Of a stretch of 64,000 nucleotides of DNA, positions 24,380 through 33,560 are shown piece by piece. Below the pieces are notes generated by a model. That model had not been told where the DNA came from and ran no database searches. It saw only the letters and a program-made list of their open reading frames with translations. Origin of the DNA: Campanula takesimana (lineage: Eukaryota; Streptophyta; Magnoliopsida; Asterales; Campanulaceae); contig JAOWBW010000131.1 of NCBI GenBank assembly GCA_026119855.1, forward strand, positions 1,054,001 through 1,118,000, read 5' to 3'. How positions within the stretch are numbered: the first letter of the stretch is position 1; each line of letters begins with the position of its first letter. Both the position numbers and the translations under genes were made by a program.

Positions 24380-25119
24380 AAAAACAAGGCATTAATTTTT
24401 TTTTCTCACGTATAATTTTATACACTAACTATTATAATTGAATATATTTTTGAACGAAACATAATTATTATTTAAAATGCCAGGGAAAATATCTTTTTTT
24501 AACCATAATTAATAATCTTAATTTGAGGGGAGAGGTTAAGGCGGCGGTTGGTGGCCAAGATGGTGGTCGGAGACGGAGAAGATGAAGAGGATAAGAACGG
24601 GGTTCAAAAATATAAATAATAATTATTGTTTTTTTTTTCAAAAATATATATATATATTTTTAAATATATTCAATTAAAATAGTCAAAGTATAAAATTATG
24701 TATGAGAAAAAAATTTAATGCCTTGTTTTCTAAAATGAATTTTATAATTATTTATTGATAATTAATATTTTTAAATAAATTTTTGTTTTAATATTATTAC
24801 TTTAGAAAATTTCATTTAACACCCTTAAATGGAAAACTTTGCAGTTTTACTAATCATTTTCATTCAATTTGCTTTAAAATAACAATGAATGAATTATTTT
24901 TCAAAAACATCCTCCGTTAAGTGACATGTGACTCGGACGTCATTATTTAACGAATTTTTCTAAAAAACTGGTTAAAAGACCTAACATGCTAACATAATGA
25001 CAACTTTGGATCCTAAAATGTAAATAGTGATTGAATGATGTCTGACTTGGGAACACCCCCTAAACTTTGAGGCCCAAAATGCAATTCGCCCATATAAATA
25101 TAGTGGTACTAAATCTTTT

Positions 25120-25513
25120 GATAGCCAGAACCTTGGAAAGTAATAGTCAGAAGGATCATTTTTGTAAATAATAGAAACTTCCAACGGTTCTGGATATCAA
25201 TATAAAGCCTTCTGGATGCGAGATTGATAGACAGAACATTTGAAAGTGATAGCCAGAAGGGTCCTGAATATCAATATAAAGCCTTCTAGATATCGGATGA
25301 TAGCCAGAACCTTTGAAAGTGATAGCCAAAAGGTTTTTTCTGATTTTTTTTAGAGTAACAAAAGTGTTAATAGATAGCCAGTGACAATGTTTAGGATGAC
25401 CAGTTGCTGTGTTATGAAGGTCCCGTGAGTGTGTTGAGGACCGCCAGATGATTTTGAAAAACACGTTTTTCCTAACCACTAGGAAAAACGCGTTTTACAG
25501 GAGACCAACTCAA
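25120..25513 (-). mobile_element. MULE-like MITE, copy in reverse orientation
   Basis: It is the reverse-complement relative of the element at 28209-28540. Both share GAGTTGGT, the hairpin AAAACGCGTTTTTCC and tandem copies of GGTTCTGGCTATCACTTT. It abuts the right end of the large foldback, so the two insertions are adjacent or one targeted the other. Confidence 0.7.
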
Positions 25514-25644
25514 TGTTTTGAAACGGAAAGAGTACTATTTACGCTCACACTATTTTACTTTCATAACTATAAATGTTTTCTTAATTTTTATTCCCAAACT
25601 CATTTATATACATACATTAATATGGAACGAATGGAGTATAAAGT

Positions 25645-26922
25645 TAGAGCCGTCAATTTGGACTGAGTCCGTTGGGCTGGCCCGGCCTGCCATGGAATAA
25701 GGGTGGGTTAGGCCTTAAATATACCAACCCAAATACAAGTGGGCCAATTTGGGTCACGGGCCAAACGGGTTTGGGTAGGGGCGGGGTGGGCCAACCCACC
25801 TTCTTTTTTTTTTTTTTTTTTTTTTTTTTCCCTCAAACAAAACCCCCTCCCCTCTTTTCAATTTTCATCCACTCTTTATATTCTAGAGACAAGCCAGAGC
25901 TTTCTCTCTCTAGAAACCACCACCAATCTCTTTAGAAACCACCACCAGTTCACTGCTCTCCACCACCACCTTCATCCTCCGCCTCCGCCTCCGTCACCGC
26001 CCTCCGCCTCCGCCGCTGCTCATCTCTTTCTTCTTCCCCTCTTCTTCTTCTTCTTCTTCTTCTTCTTCTTCTTCTTCTTCTTCTTCTTCTTCTTCTTCTT
26101 CTTCTTCTTCCTCCCCATTTCTTTATATCCACCACATTCATCCTCCGCCTCCGTCACCGCCCTCCGCCTCCGCCACCGCCGCTGCTCATCTCTTTCTTCT
26201 TCCCCTCTTCTTCTTATTCTTCCTCCCCATTTCTTTATATCCACAACCTTCATCCTCCGCCTCCGCCTCCGTCACCGCCCTCCGCCTTCGCCACCGCCGC
26301 TGCTCATCTCTTTCTTCTTCCCCTATTCTTCTTCTTCCTCCCCATTTCTTTATATCCACCACCTTCATCCTCTGCCTCAGATCTGTGTGTGTTTGTTCAG
26401 ATGTGTGTGTGTGTTTCAAATCGGAACCAGATCTGACTTCATAAACACAGATCTTGAATAATTTTTGTGTGTTTGTGCGCATTTGTTGAAACAGATCTGG
26501 GTATTGTTGTGTGCTTATGTGGGTTGAACATAAATCTTGATCTTGTGGTGGGTCTAAGGTTGATGTTTTTTTTTGTTACACTTTACAGAAAGGGAGAGAG
26601 AACGGTGGTGGCTGGTGCTACGAATGTGGTCAGGCGGTGGTGACTGGTGGTGGTCGGCGGTGATTATCGGTGGTGGTCAACGGTGGTGGTTGGTGGCGGT
26701 GGTCGATGGTGGTGACTGTTGGTGGGCAGTGGGGAATGTGTAATAGTTGTGGACAAATTGTAGTCTTGGGCTCTTGGCCCGCCTGGCCCACTAACCCAAG
26801 GTGGGGTGGGGTGGCATTTTCTCAGCCCGCCAAGAATTTGGGCCAGCCCGCCCCGCCCCATTAGAAGGTGCGCTGTGGTGGGTTGGACCCAACCCGTCCC
26901 GCCAGCCGTATTGACAGCTCTA
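25645..26922. mobile_element. hAT element with minisatellite core
   Basis: Ends TAGAGCCGTCAAT and ATTGACAGCTCTA are inverted repeats. Flanks TATAAAGT (25637-25644) and TATATAGT (26923-26930) match at 7 of 8 bases. Subterminal zones carry GGGCTGGCCCG-like motifs. The middle is low complexity: a T-tract (about 25804-25829), a CTT microsatellite and GGTGGT repeats. The 240-codon frame at 25739-26461 and its antisense partners only translate these repeats. Confidence 0.8.
25962..26375. repeat. ~115-bp minisatellite with a CTT microsatellite
   Basis: The unit (TTCATCCTCCGCCTCC, TCACCGCC, CTCATCTCTTTCTTCTTCCC, CCCATTTCTTTATATCCACC) repeats three times plus a partial fourth. The first unit has an expanded CTT run at about 26040-26110. 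Copy number is likely to vary between individuals. Confidence 0.88.
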
Positions 26923-27033
26923 TATATAGTTCAACCTCCCAAAATCCAAACTTCATCTAGGGCTTTTGGTTGGACTTTCTCTGTTCTACAGTAAAAGATC
27001 TGCTAGTAAGTTGACTGGATACTTTATGAGCTA

Positions 27034-27405
27034 CTCCCTCCGTTTCTAAATATAACTCATTTTAAGTTTTTAATTTTGTTCTATAACGTAAATCAGTCTT
27101 TCACTTTTATCTATAAACACATTAACTACTTTATTTAATAATAATATTAAATATTATCACAACGACAGGACTGAAAATATTTTAAAAGCTAAAATCTATA
27201 AGAAGAGATCACCCCCAACAACAAACATTTGACCTATTCTTATTCATTTTCACTACTTTTATGTGAATACTCATTTAATATTAATTTAAAAGCATTAATC
27301 ATGACACCAAAAATTACGATAATTATAAATATTCTAAGAGTTTTATTATCTTATCTTAATATATGTGAAAAAGTCTAAAATGAGTTACATTTTGAACAGA
27401 GGGAG
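27034..27405. mobile_element. Stowaway-like MITE
   Basis: CTCCCTCCGTTTCTAAATA at the left pairs with the right end ACATTTTGAACAGAGGGAG; TA flanks both. Inner termini TAACTCATTTTA and TAAAATGAGTTA pair. AT-rich, non-coding. Confidence 0.8.
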
Positions 27406-27514
27406 TAGATTATTTCATTTAATTAGACCATCATGACTTTTGACTCTTGTCACCTAAGCCGAAGCCATAGATCAAGATATCCATTGCATGCAAAACATTT
27501 TTCATTCCGAGAAA

Positions 27515-27689
27515 ATTTTGGGGGAAACTAGTTTCTCCATAAGTTATAAAAAGTCTTGTTTTTATAGGGTTTAAGGTTTATGGTTTAGGGCTTAAGGTTT
27601 GGGGTTTGGGGTTTAGGGCTTTAGGTTTGGGGTTTTAGGGTGAAAACTGGACTTTTTATAACTTATGGAGGAACTAGTTTCCTCCAAAA
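27515..27689. mobile_element. Small foldback MITE with telomere-like core, copy 1
   Basis: The inverted arms contain GGGGAAACTAGTTTCTCC and CCATAAGTTATAAAAAGTC. Between them lie degenerate telomeric repeats (GGTTTAGGG, GGTTTAAGG). Related copies are at 33147-33307 and 46484-46653. Confidence 0.8.
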
Positions 27690-27822
27690 CACACTCTTTT
27701 CATTCAAATACTCGCTTCATCTCCGAAAGTTTCACATTAATTTGACCGGTCATTTATTAAATTTTAACTGTTTTCATAAAACTCCAACTTTGAAATGAAA
27801 AACGGGTGAGGTAGTCTATATA

Positions 27823-28052
27823 CTCCATCTCTCCGGCTCGAATTAGGATTCTTGGTCAACCAATTTATACTTTGACCAATAATTTAAAAAAAAATAATGA
27901 TCCTAATAAAAATTTAAAAACTGTTATTTTATCACGATTAATAATAAACTAAATAACTATTTTTAGATTTTCATTAAGATAATTATTTTTCTTCAAATTG
28001 TTGGTCAAAGTATACTTGACCAAGAATCCTAATTTGAGCGGGACGGAGGGAG
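27823..28052. mobile_element. Stowaway MITE
   Basis: The termini CTCCATCTCTCCGGCTCGAA and GAGCGGGACGGAGGGAG are inverted, and pairing continues through ATTAGGATTCTTGGTCAA. TA flanks both ends. Confidence 0.85.
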
Positions 28053-28088
28053 TACTATATACTAATCCCTCCGTCCCAATAAAGAAGA

Positions 28089-28615
28089 TACTAAGTTTGA
28101 TATAAAATCATTGTATTGAAAAATGAGGTATTGAATAATGAGATGTACAAGGGATTATATACAATATTGACTTGATCCCTAATCTACAATAAATTAGGAA
28201 AAGATTACGAGTTGGTTTCATGTAAAACGCGTTTTTCCTACTGGTTAGGAAAAACGTGTTTTTCAAAACCTTCTGGTTAGGAAAAACGTGTTTTTCAAAA
28301 CCTTCTGGCTATCACTTAAGGTTCTGGCTATCACTTTCAAAGGTTCTGGCTATCATTCTCATATGCAGAAGACTTTATATTGATATCCAGGACCCTTCTG
28401 GCTATCACTTTCAAAGGTTTTATAATTATATCCAGAACCCTTGAGAAGTTCTGATTATTCACAAAAATGCCACCGCGTTTTTTTAAAAAACACGTTTTTC
28501 CTAAGCGTTTGAAAAAACGCGTTTTTCCCTAGAGTTTGCGAAAGATTACAACTAATACTAGAGAATAATTACAAATAATAACAGAAATATGAATAAACAT
28601 ATTTAAGTATCTTGT
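28089..28615 (-). repeat. Copia LTR-like repeat (3' side), interrupted by a MITE
   Basis: 28089-28208 and 28550-28615 together match 29082-29268 (CTAAGTTTGATATAAAATC through GTATCTTGTGGATTC). It lies downstream of the minus-strand Copia RNase H frame, so it is read as its 3' LTR. Exact LTR ends are not clear. Confidence 0.6.
28209..28540 (+). mobile_element. MULE-like MITE with 9-bp target duplication
   Basis: The insert begins GAGTTGGTTTCATG and ends CTAGAGTTTGCG, flanked by perfect AAAGATTAC (28200-28208 and 28541-28549). The uninterrupted LTR copy at 29180 has this site once. It contains several AAACGCGTTTTTCC hairpin pieces and three or more copies of CTTCTGGCTATCACTTTCAA-like repeats. 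Confidence 0.82.
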
Positions 28616-29081
28616 GGATTCTTATCAGGCTCCCACAAGATGGACGTTCCGTGGAAAAGGCTAATCTTGGAGAGTAGTGAACCAAAACGAGCACGAGGAA
28701 GGGGTTTGATGAGAACATCAGCTAACTGGTCGTTACCGGAAATATGTTGAACACGAATAGTACCATTGTTAACATGTTCTCGTACAAAATGAAAAGCATG
28801 TGCCAGGTGTTTCATTCTTAAGTGGAAAACCGGGTTGGCGGAGTAGTGAATTGCACCTAGATTGTCGCAGTAAATGGCCGGAGCAAGTGAGAGGGTGATA
28901 CCAATTTCCTGCAAGAGATTTCGGACCCAAATAAGTTCACCTGTAGCATCAGCGACGATTCGAAATTCTGCTTCAGTGGAGGAGCGAGCGAGGGCTCGCT
29001 GTTTACGAGATGACCAGACAATCATGTTTTTACCAAGATAAACAAGAAAACTAGTTGTGGAGATATAATCGTCTTTATCAC
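28603..29081 (-). pseudogene. pol: Copia RNase H C-terminal fragment
   Basis: The reading frame encodes DDYISTTSFLVYLGKNM, then WSSRKQRALARSSTEAEF, IYCDNLGA, MKHLAHAFHFVREHV and LADVLIKPLPR, the RNase H end of RE1-type Copia polyproteins. It is open from about 29081 to a stop near 28603 and is 5'-truncated: at 29082 the coding sequence is joined directly to an LTR-like repeat. Reverse transcriptase, integrase and gag are missing. It probably arose by internal deletion of a full element. Confidence 0.88.
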
Positions 29082-29268
29082 CTGATGCTAAGTTTGATAT
29101 AAAATCATTGTATTGAATAATGAGATGTACAAGAGATTATGTTGTACAAGTTGACTTGGTCCTTAAGCTACAATAAATTAGGAAATGATTACAACTAATA
29201 CTAGAGAATAATTACAAATAATAACAGAACTATAAATAAAGATATTTAAGTATCTTGTGGATTCCTCT
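29082..29268 (-). repeat. Copia LTR-like repeat (5' side)
   Basis: A partial direct copy of 28089-28615, fused to the truncated RNase H frame. It lacks the 332-bp MITE present in the other copy and so shows the empty site. Confidence 0.6.
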
Positions 29269-29269
29269 C

Positions 29270-29899
29270 ACCCAAAATGATCTTTATACTTTTTTCGCTG
29301 TTATCGCGAATGAACTTTGAGCAATAATTTTAAGTTGATTTAATTGTCTTACAGTCTTAGTGAAAATATAAAATTTATTATTTATAGTATTGTTGATAGT
29401 GTATCAATAGTAAGTTTTAGATTTTCACAAATACAATTAAATCAACTGAAAATTATTGGTCAAAGTTCCTTCGTGATAATTGCGAAAAAAAGTATGTAGT
29501 TTGGGAACTGAAACAACATTAAACCGCTTCCATCAAGATAAGAAGTATGCAAATCTGTATGGTGAATGCAAAAGCTTTTTATTTACACCATTAAGGTGTA
29601 TTGAACCTTGTACCGTACAAGATTCAATATGATTCAATGTCTTGTGGCATGAACACATGTAATTGTAATTGAAGAGCATTGATATAACCTTGATCACTAA
29701 ACTTTGAGGACAATAATTACATGTTAATTTAGTTATCTTAATGAAAATATCAAATTTTATATTAATACACTATTGTAGGTTTTCAGATTTTCATTAGAAT
29801 AATTAACTTCACATATAATTATTGCTTTCAAAGTTCATTCAAATAAATAAGCAAAAAAGTGATCAGAACATCTTTCCCGTCTTTTTGGGACGGAGGGAG
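29270..29899. mobile_element. Two MITEs between the Copia relic and the FMO gene
   Basis: 29270-29510 resembles the MITE at 37590-37836 (AAAATGATCTT...TTTTCGC ends, TTTTAGATTTTCA centre). 29695-29899 ends GGGACGGAGGGAG and has the same AAATTATTG-type inner repeats. No gene is seen between them. Confidence 0.6.
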
Positions 29900-29905
29900 T
29901 ATCAT

Positions 29906-30253
29906 TTAGTTGGAGGATTCTGCCTCTTGTATCCACCTGTCGACGTCCCATTTATCACGAAAGTCGTCGCCATACGATGACTTAATCTCTTCAATGGATG
30001 AAAACATTTTCTCTATCCATTTCTCTGGGGCTGGTATTCCTAACTCAGAAGCAAGCCATTTCTCGTATTCAAACTGCCACAGCGTAACAAGAAATCTTTC
30101 ACTCATCATGTATATATATACACGCACACACATATAAATATGTGTGTGTGTGCATATGTATGTGTATGTGTATGTGTATGTGTATGTGTGTGTGTGTATC
30201 TGTGTATGTATATGTATACGTATATGCACATATATACATATAATATAGGTGCG

Positions 30254-30290
<37 letters not shown>

Positions 30291-31608
30291 ACCTTGTTCT
30301 GTTGAAGTTTATGCGTATGGTATACAGGCCATCCAGTCTTCTCCATATGCTGGTAGAGTTGTTCAACAGAAGAGATCATCGCCTTTTCTGTCGGAAGAGA
30401 TATTCTGCCAGACAGAACTTTTGCTATCCATTTAGCTTGTAACTCGATCATAACAGTTGGGATCGCCTGATTGATTGCAGGAAAAATTTAATCAATACCC
30501 AATGACAAAACAGAATTATACTACCTCGGTCCTAAAATGAATGTACAAAAAGATTCAAATTTGCCTTTGATCAAGAGCAAATTTGAAAATTGTTTGGACA
30601 TTCATTTTGGGACAAAGAACAAAGAACAAATCAAATGATGTGCTCAATAGCATACCTTGTTTACTAATCCTACAAAGGACAGAGAAGGTGCGAAATGCGG
30701 ACTAAAAACATGCTTATACAACGGTCCAACACGGTTGTTTTCTACGCTCACAATCCCAGTTGTTTTCAGGAAAGGAATATGATATTTATAACTGTTCAGA
30801 AGTTGTAAAAACCAAACGGAGATCCCATATCAGAAAATAAATGCATAATTAACGAGTTCAAGAAAATGGTTTGGTGGCATTACCCGGTGCAGTGGATAAT
30901 CGCATCTGCATAGACAAACGACCCGTCTTTAGATTCTATCTTACCATCATCATATGCACATTCAATCTGTAGGAAAATCAAATAGTTTACTACTCCTTTC
31001 CCTAAATGAACGCCAATTCATTTTTTGTCCCAAAATGGGTGTTATCTTTGTCCCTAAATGTCTTTTTTTACCTTTTTTTTTTTCACTAGTCTCTTTATAC
31101 TTGCATAACTAAATGTTTGGAAAGAGGATTATAAGAATTTATATGAATCTTTGCCACTAAATTGTATAAAAAGTAGAGATTTTCAGAATATCCCATAAAA
31201 TAAAATTTGAACATTCATTTAGGGACATTGGGAGTACGTTCTTAATGAGAAATCTGGTTACCTACTTGAAATCACAACGTTTTGGGGACTTACCATTGGA
31301 TGCAGCCAAGTGTTTTTCTGCTTCTCGGACTTCCCGAACTTGACAGTTGGGGTCCTATAAACTTGATGAACTTGTTTTGCGATTGTTGAGATCTCTTTAG
31401 AGATGTCACTCGCGCTTGGTCCTTTTCCAATTACTATCACATCCTGTTAGCAATACTCATGAGTAACCTCGTCAGAAATGTATCGAGATATTGAAACAGA
31501 TCACACAACAATGCAATAGTATGAGGTTTTGACATACTAAGTCTCTAAAACATTCTCCGGTGCGGTAGTTATGACTGTGAATTTGCATTCCAGGCCAAGT
31601 ATCCATTC
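29906..31608 (-). CDS. Flavin-containing monooxygenase, exons 2-7 (exon 1 absent here)
   Basis: Encodes the NADPH-binding and C-terminal part of an FMO GS-OX-like enzyme, a flavoprotein that oxygenates sulfur (or nitrogen) in small molecules using FAD, NADPH and oxygen. Exons by GT/AG and homology: 31608-31538, 31443-31294, 30966-30884, 30791-30656, 30466-30293 and 30073-29906 (stop). All junctions keep frame. Visible motifs: the FMO signature WPGMQIHSHNY (exon 2), the NADP site VIGKGPSASDI (exon 3), CTGYKYHIPF across exons 4/5, ELQAKWIAKVLSGRI (exon 6) and FEYEKWLASELGIPAPEKW (exon 7). Exon 2 starts with two bases of a split glycine codon. No exon 1 with the FAD site lies within 1 kb upstream; a different gene starts at 32771. 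A matching exon 1 is on the other strand at 40570. Introns hold MITEs and microsatellites. Confidence 0.9.
30108..30286. repeat. TA/TG/GA microsatellites in the last FMO intron
   Basis: Consecutive tracts of TA, CA/TG, TATGTG and a pure (GA) run fill most of intron 6 (30074-30292). ORFs reading through here are spurious. The length is likely polymorphic. Confidence 0.9.
30520..31236. mobile_element. Two MITEs inside FMO introns
   Basis: 30520-30612 is a ~93-bp palindrome (ACCTCGGTCCTAAAATGAATG against CATTCATTTTGGGAC, stem AAATTTGC) in intron 5. 30990-31236 has ACTCCTTTCCCTAAATGAACG and TTCATTTAGGGACATTGGGAG ends, in intron 3. The exon at 30656-30966 region (two exons) lies between them and is not disrupted. 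Confidence 0.75.
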
Positions 31609-31835
31609 CTATCAAGTATTGCGAGAAAAATAAAAGACCATTAAGATCACATCAAAAAGAAGAAATATAAGTAGCTTGCAAAACTTTCCATCATTTCCGA
31701 TGGAGCCAAAGACTCACTATTTTTTGGCTTGGGAATATGATGGAATAAAGCAAAATGGGTCACTAAACTGTCTGCTCTTCTTTGTGATGAAGCAGCAGTC
31801 AGTCCATGCAATTTTCGACGCAATTTTCATCATGG

Positions 31836-31955
31836 GTCATCTGGAAACAGCCTCTCTGTGCTTTAATACAGGGGCAAGGCTGCGTACATCCGACCCCCCT
31901 TACCCCACCATAGGTGGGAGCCTTTGCGGCACTGGGGTAATGTTGTTGTATAAGT
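31836..31955 (+). repeat. TS-like SINE, 3' part
   Basis: GGAAACAGCCTCTCTGTGC, GGGGCAAGGCTGCGTACATC, GGTGGGAGCC and the GTTGTTGTATA tail follow the order of the TS-type tRNA-derived SINEs common in Solanaceae and relatives. The tRNA-like head is missing. It lies just upstream of FMO exon 2. The ORF 31676-31957 over it is spurious. Confidence 0.75.
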
Positions 31956-31976
31956 AGCTTGCAAAACTAAGTATAC

Positions 31977-32083
31977 CTCTGGCCCTAAATAAATGTCCGA
32001 ATAGCTTTCAAATTTGCTTTTCACTAAGAGCAAATTTGAAAGTTTTTCGGACGGACATTCAATTTAGGCACGGTGGCGGTAGT
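31977..32083. mobile_element. Palindromic MITE, relative of 30520-30612
   Basis: CCTAAATAAATGTCCGAA pairs with TTCGGACGGACATTCAATTT; the inner stem TTTCAAATTTGC/GCAAATTTGAAA is shared with the FMO intron copy. Confidence 0.75.
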
Positions 32084-32591
32084 TATTGATTCAACATATA
32101 CCACCGATGCTGTGCTGGATGACCCCATCGTAATTTCAACTTAACGAAAAACAAATCTTGTTCGGCAAAAAATGGATAGGGTGTATCTCATTTGAACATG
32201 GAACATGGGTTCTACATCAGATGAAAGCAGAAAACACATGATGCATAGAAAAAATCTATATTTATATATCACTCTGGAATTAGTCATAATTACAAAATCC
32301 TTAACTATGCTCAGGTCGGTGCTTAGATCACCAGAATAATTGGCATTCAATTTCCGGTGACCGGAACCCGTGGTTCAGAACATACATCAACTCTAATTAT
32401 GAACAACAAAGCAAGAATTTGAAGCAAATATCAAAATTCAAAATCAATGTATTAATGAAGACATCAAATCCAGTAATTTCCTACAAACAGAATTACCAAG
32501 AACACCCATAATTTGCTTCTTTTTTTTTTTTCTTTATTCATATGAAACTGTTTCCAGAATAATAGCACCTCAAATTAATCAATTATGAAGG

Positions 32592-32771
32592 TCATCGATC
32601 ATCATCTTTCTTGTTGGACTTGGGTGTACGATAAATCGCCTCAACTTGCTTGGCCTTGACAACTCCGGTGGTCAACAGCGTATTGATGTCAGGTAGGTTG
32701 TAGTTTTGGGCTACGTAAATTCCAGAAATCGCCCCCAACATCAGCATGAAGCTGCTTCTGATTAAACCCAT
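32592..32771 (-). CDS. Small membrane protein, STMP1-like (59 aa)
   Basis: A 59-codon frame starts Met-Gly-Leu-Ile-Arg-Ser-Ser-Phe and contains one hydrophobic helix (about residues 8-21) with GAISGIYVAQNYNLPDI, then a charged tail (KAKQVEAIYRTPKSNKKDDD). The GxxxG helix followed by AQNY and an NL/IP turn is the hallmark of short transmembrane mitochondrial protein 1 (STMP1)-type micropeptides, which sit in the mitochondrial inner membrane in animals; a plant role is not established. The 5' region has the telo-box AAACCCTAA about 80 bp upstream (32850-32858), common in plant genes for mitochondrial and translation proteins. A poly(A) signal AATAAA is at 32533-32538. It lies between FMO exon 2 and the related gene at 35527. 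Family assignment is by memory. Confidence 0.75.
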   Translation of the reverse strand: MGLIRSSFMLMLGAISGIYVAQNYNLPDINTLLTTGVVKAKQVEAIYRTPKSNKKDDDR

Positions 32772-32849
32772 TTCAATTCGACACTTTTTTCTTGTTTAGC
32801 ACAAATCAATTTGGGAGAATAGCTGAGAAAGTGAGAGATTGGAAAGAAA

Positions 32850-32858
32850 TTAGGGTTT
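32850..32858 (-). promoter_or_regulatory. Telo-box upstream of the 59-aa gene
   Basis: On the minus strand AAACCCTAA lies 79 bp before the ATG at 32771, in a CT-rich leader. Telo-boxes bind Myb-type factors and mark growth-related genes in plants. The site could also be part of nearby telomere-like sequence by chance. Confidence 0.5.
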
Positions 32859-32924
32859 GATTGTAGTGAGACTGAACTGTGAAGAAGTTGGGGGAAAACC
32901 TGGAGAGAAATTAGATGTGACTTA

Positions 32925-33135
32925 CTCCCTCCGTCCCATTTCAATGGGACAAAGTGGCTTTCGCACGGTAATTAAGAAAAGTATAAATGTTATGAGTATG
33001 AAAATTGAGTGGGAGAGAGAAAGCGTAAATGTTGTGAGTGTAAAAATAAAGTAGGAGAGAGAATGAGTGAGATAAATAGTAAAGATTCTTTCCATTTTTA
33101 GTAATGTGCCTATTGTAATGGGATGCCCAAAATGG
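32925..33135. mobile_element. Stowaway, right end lost
   Basis: CTCCCTCCGTCCCATTTCAATGGGAC starts the unit and CCTATTGTAATGGGATG resembles its inner right arm. The final GGACGGAGGGAG is absent. The telomere-core MITE copy 2 follows at 33147. Confidence 0.55.
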
Positions 33136-33146
33136 AAGTTGAGTTG

Positions 33147-33307
33147 GTTTTGGGGGAAACTAGTTGCTCCATAAGCTATAAAAAATCCTGTTTTTTAACC
33201 TTTCTTAAACCCTAAACCTTAAACCCTAAACCTTAAACTTTAACCCCTATAAAAACAAGACTTTTTATAACTTATTATAGAAAAACTAGTTTCCCCCAAA
33301 ATTTTCT
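33147..33307. mobile_element. Small foldback MITE with telomere-like core, copy 2
   Basis: TTTTGGGGGAAACTAGTTGC pairs with AACTAGTTTCCCCCAAAA. The core is CCCTAAACCTTAAACCCTAAACC, cited in parts: CCCTAAA units on the plus strand, so inverted relative to copies 1 and 3. Confidence 0.8.
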
Positions 33308-33560
33308 CCATTAATCACCCCCACGAAATCCTAAGAATTGTCACTGAACATTAGTATTTTGAATACTATCAATACAAATGTTTGAAAATTTATCTGACCC
33401 CTATTTATGCCTTCAAAATAATTAAATTGTACTAACACTAATAGTAATTAACATAAAAAAAAATTGATTCTTTCAAAAAAAAAAAAAAAAAAATCATACT
33501 AGATTTGATGAACATTTGATTTACGATAATTTCTGCTGGATAAATATAAAAGATTGAATA

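Larger units (their letters stand above)
18061..25119. mobile_element. Large foldback element split by nested LTRs
   Basis: The left arm (from AAAAGATTTAGTACCAC) and the right arm (24720-25119, ending GTGGTACTAAATCTTTT) are inverted copies of about 400 bp or more. The left arm resumes after the LTR insertion at 24380 with ACAAGGCATTAA, matched in reverse near 24715. The unique centre (about 24480-24640) is a short GC-richer piece with no recognised gene. No clear target duplication is visible outside the arms. Confidence 0.75.

Noticed and set aside
25739..26461. A 240-codon frame and long antisense frames rich in Phe, Pro, Arg or Lys
   Set aside because: They only translate the T-tract, CTT microsatellite and minisatellite inside a hAT element; no conserved domain or promoter.
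27515..27689. A real telomere or a chromosome-end fusion
   Set aside because: The TTTAGGG-like units are few, degenerate and enclosed by inverted arms found in two other copies, so this is a MITE core.
30108..30366. Frames extending FMO exons through the intron into Ser-Leu or Thr-His repeats
   Set aside because: They are read through dinucleotide repeats; GT/AG sites at 30292 and 30074 restore the family sequence exactly.
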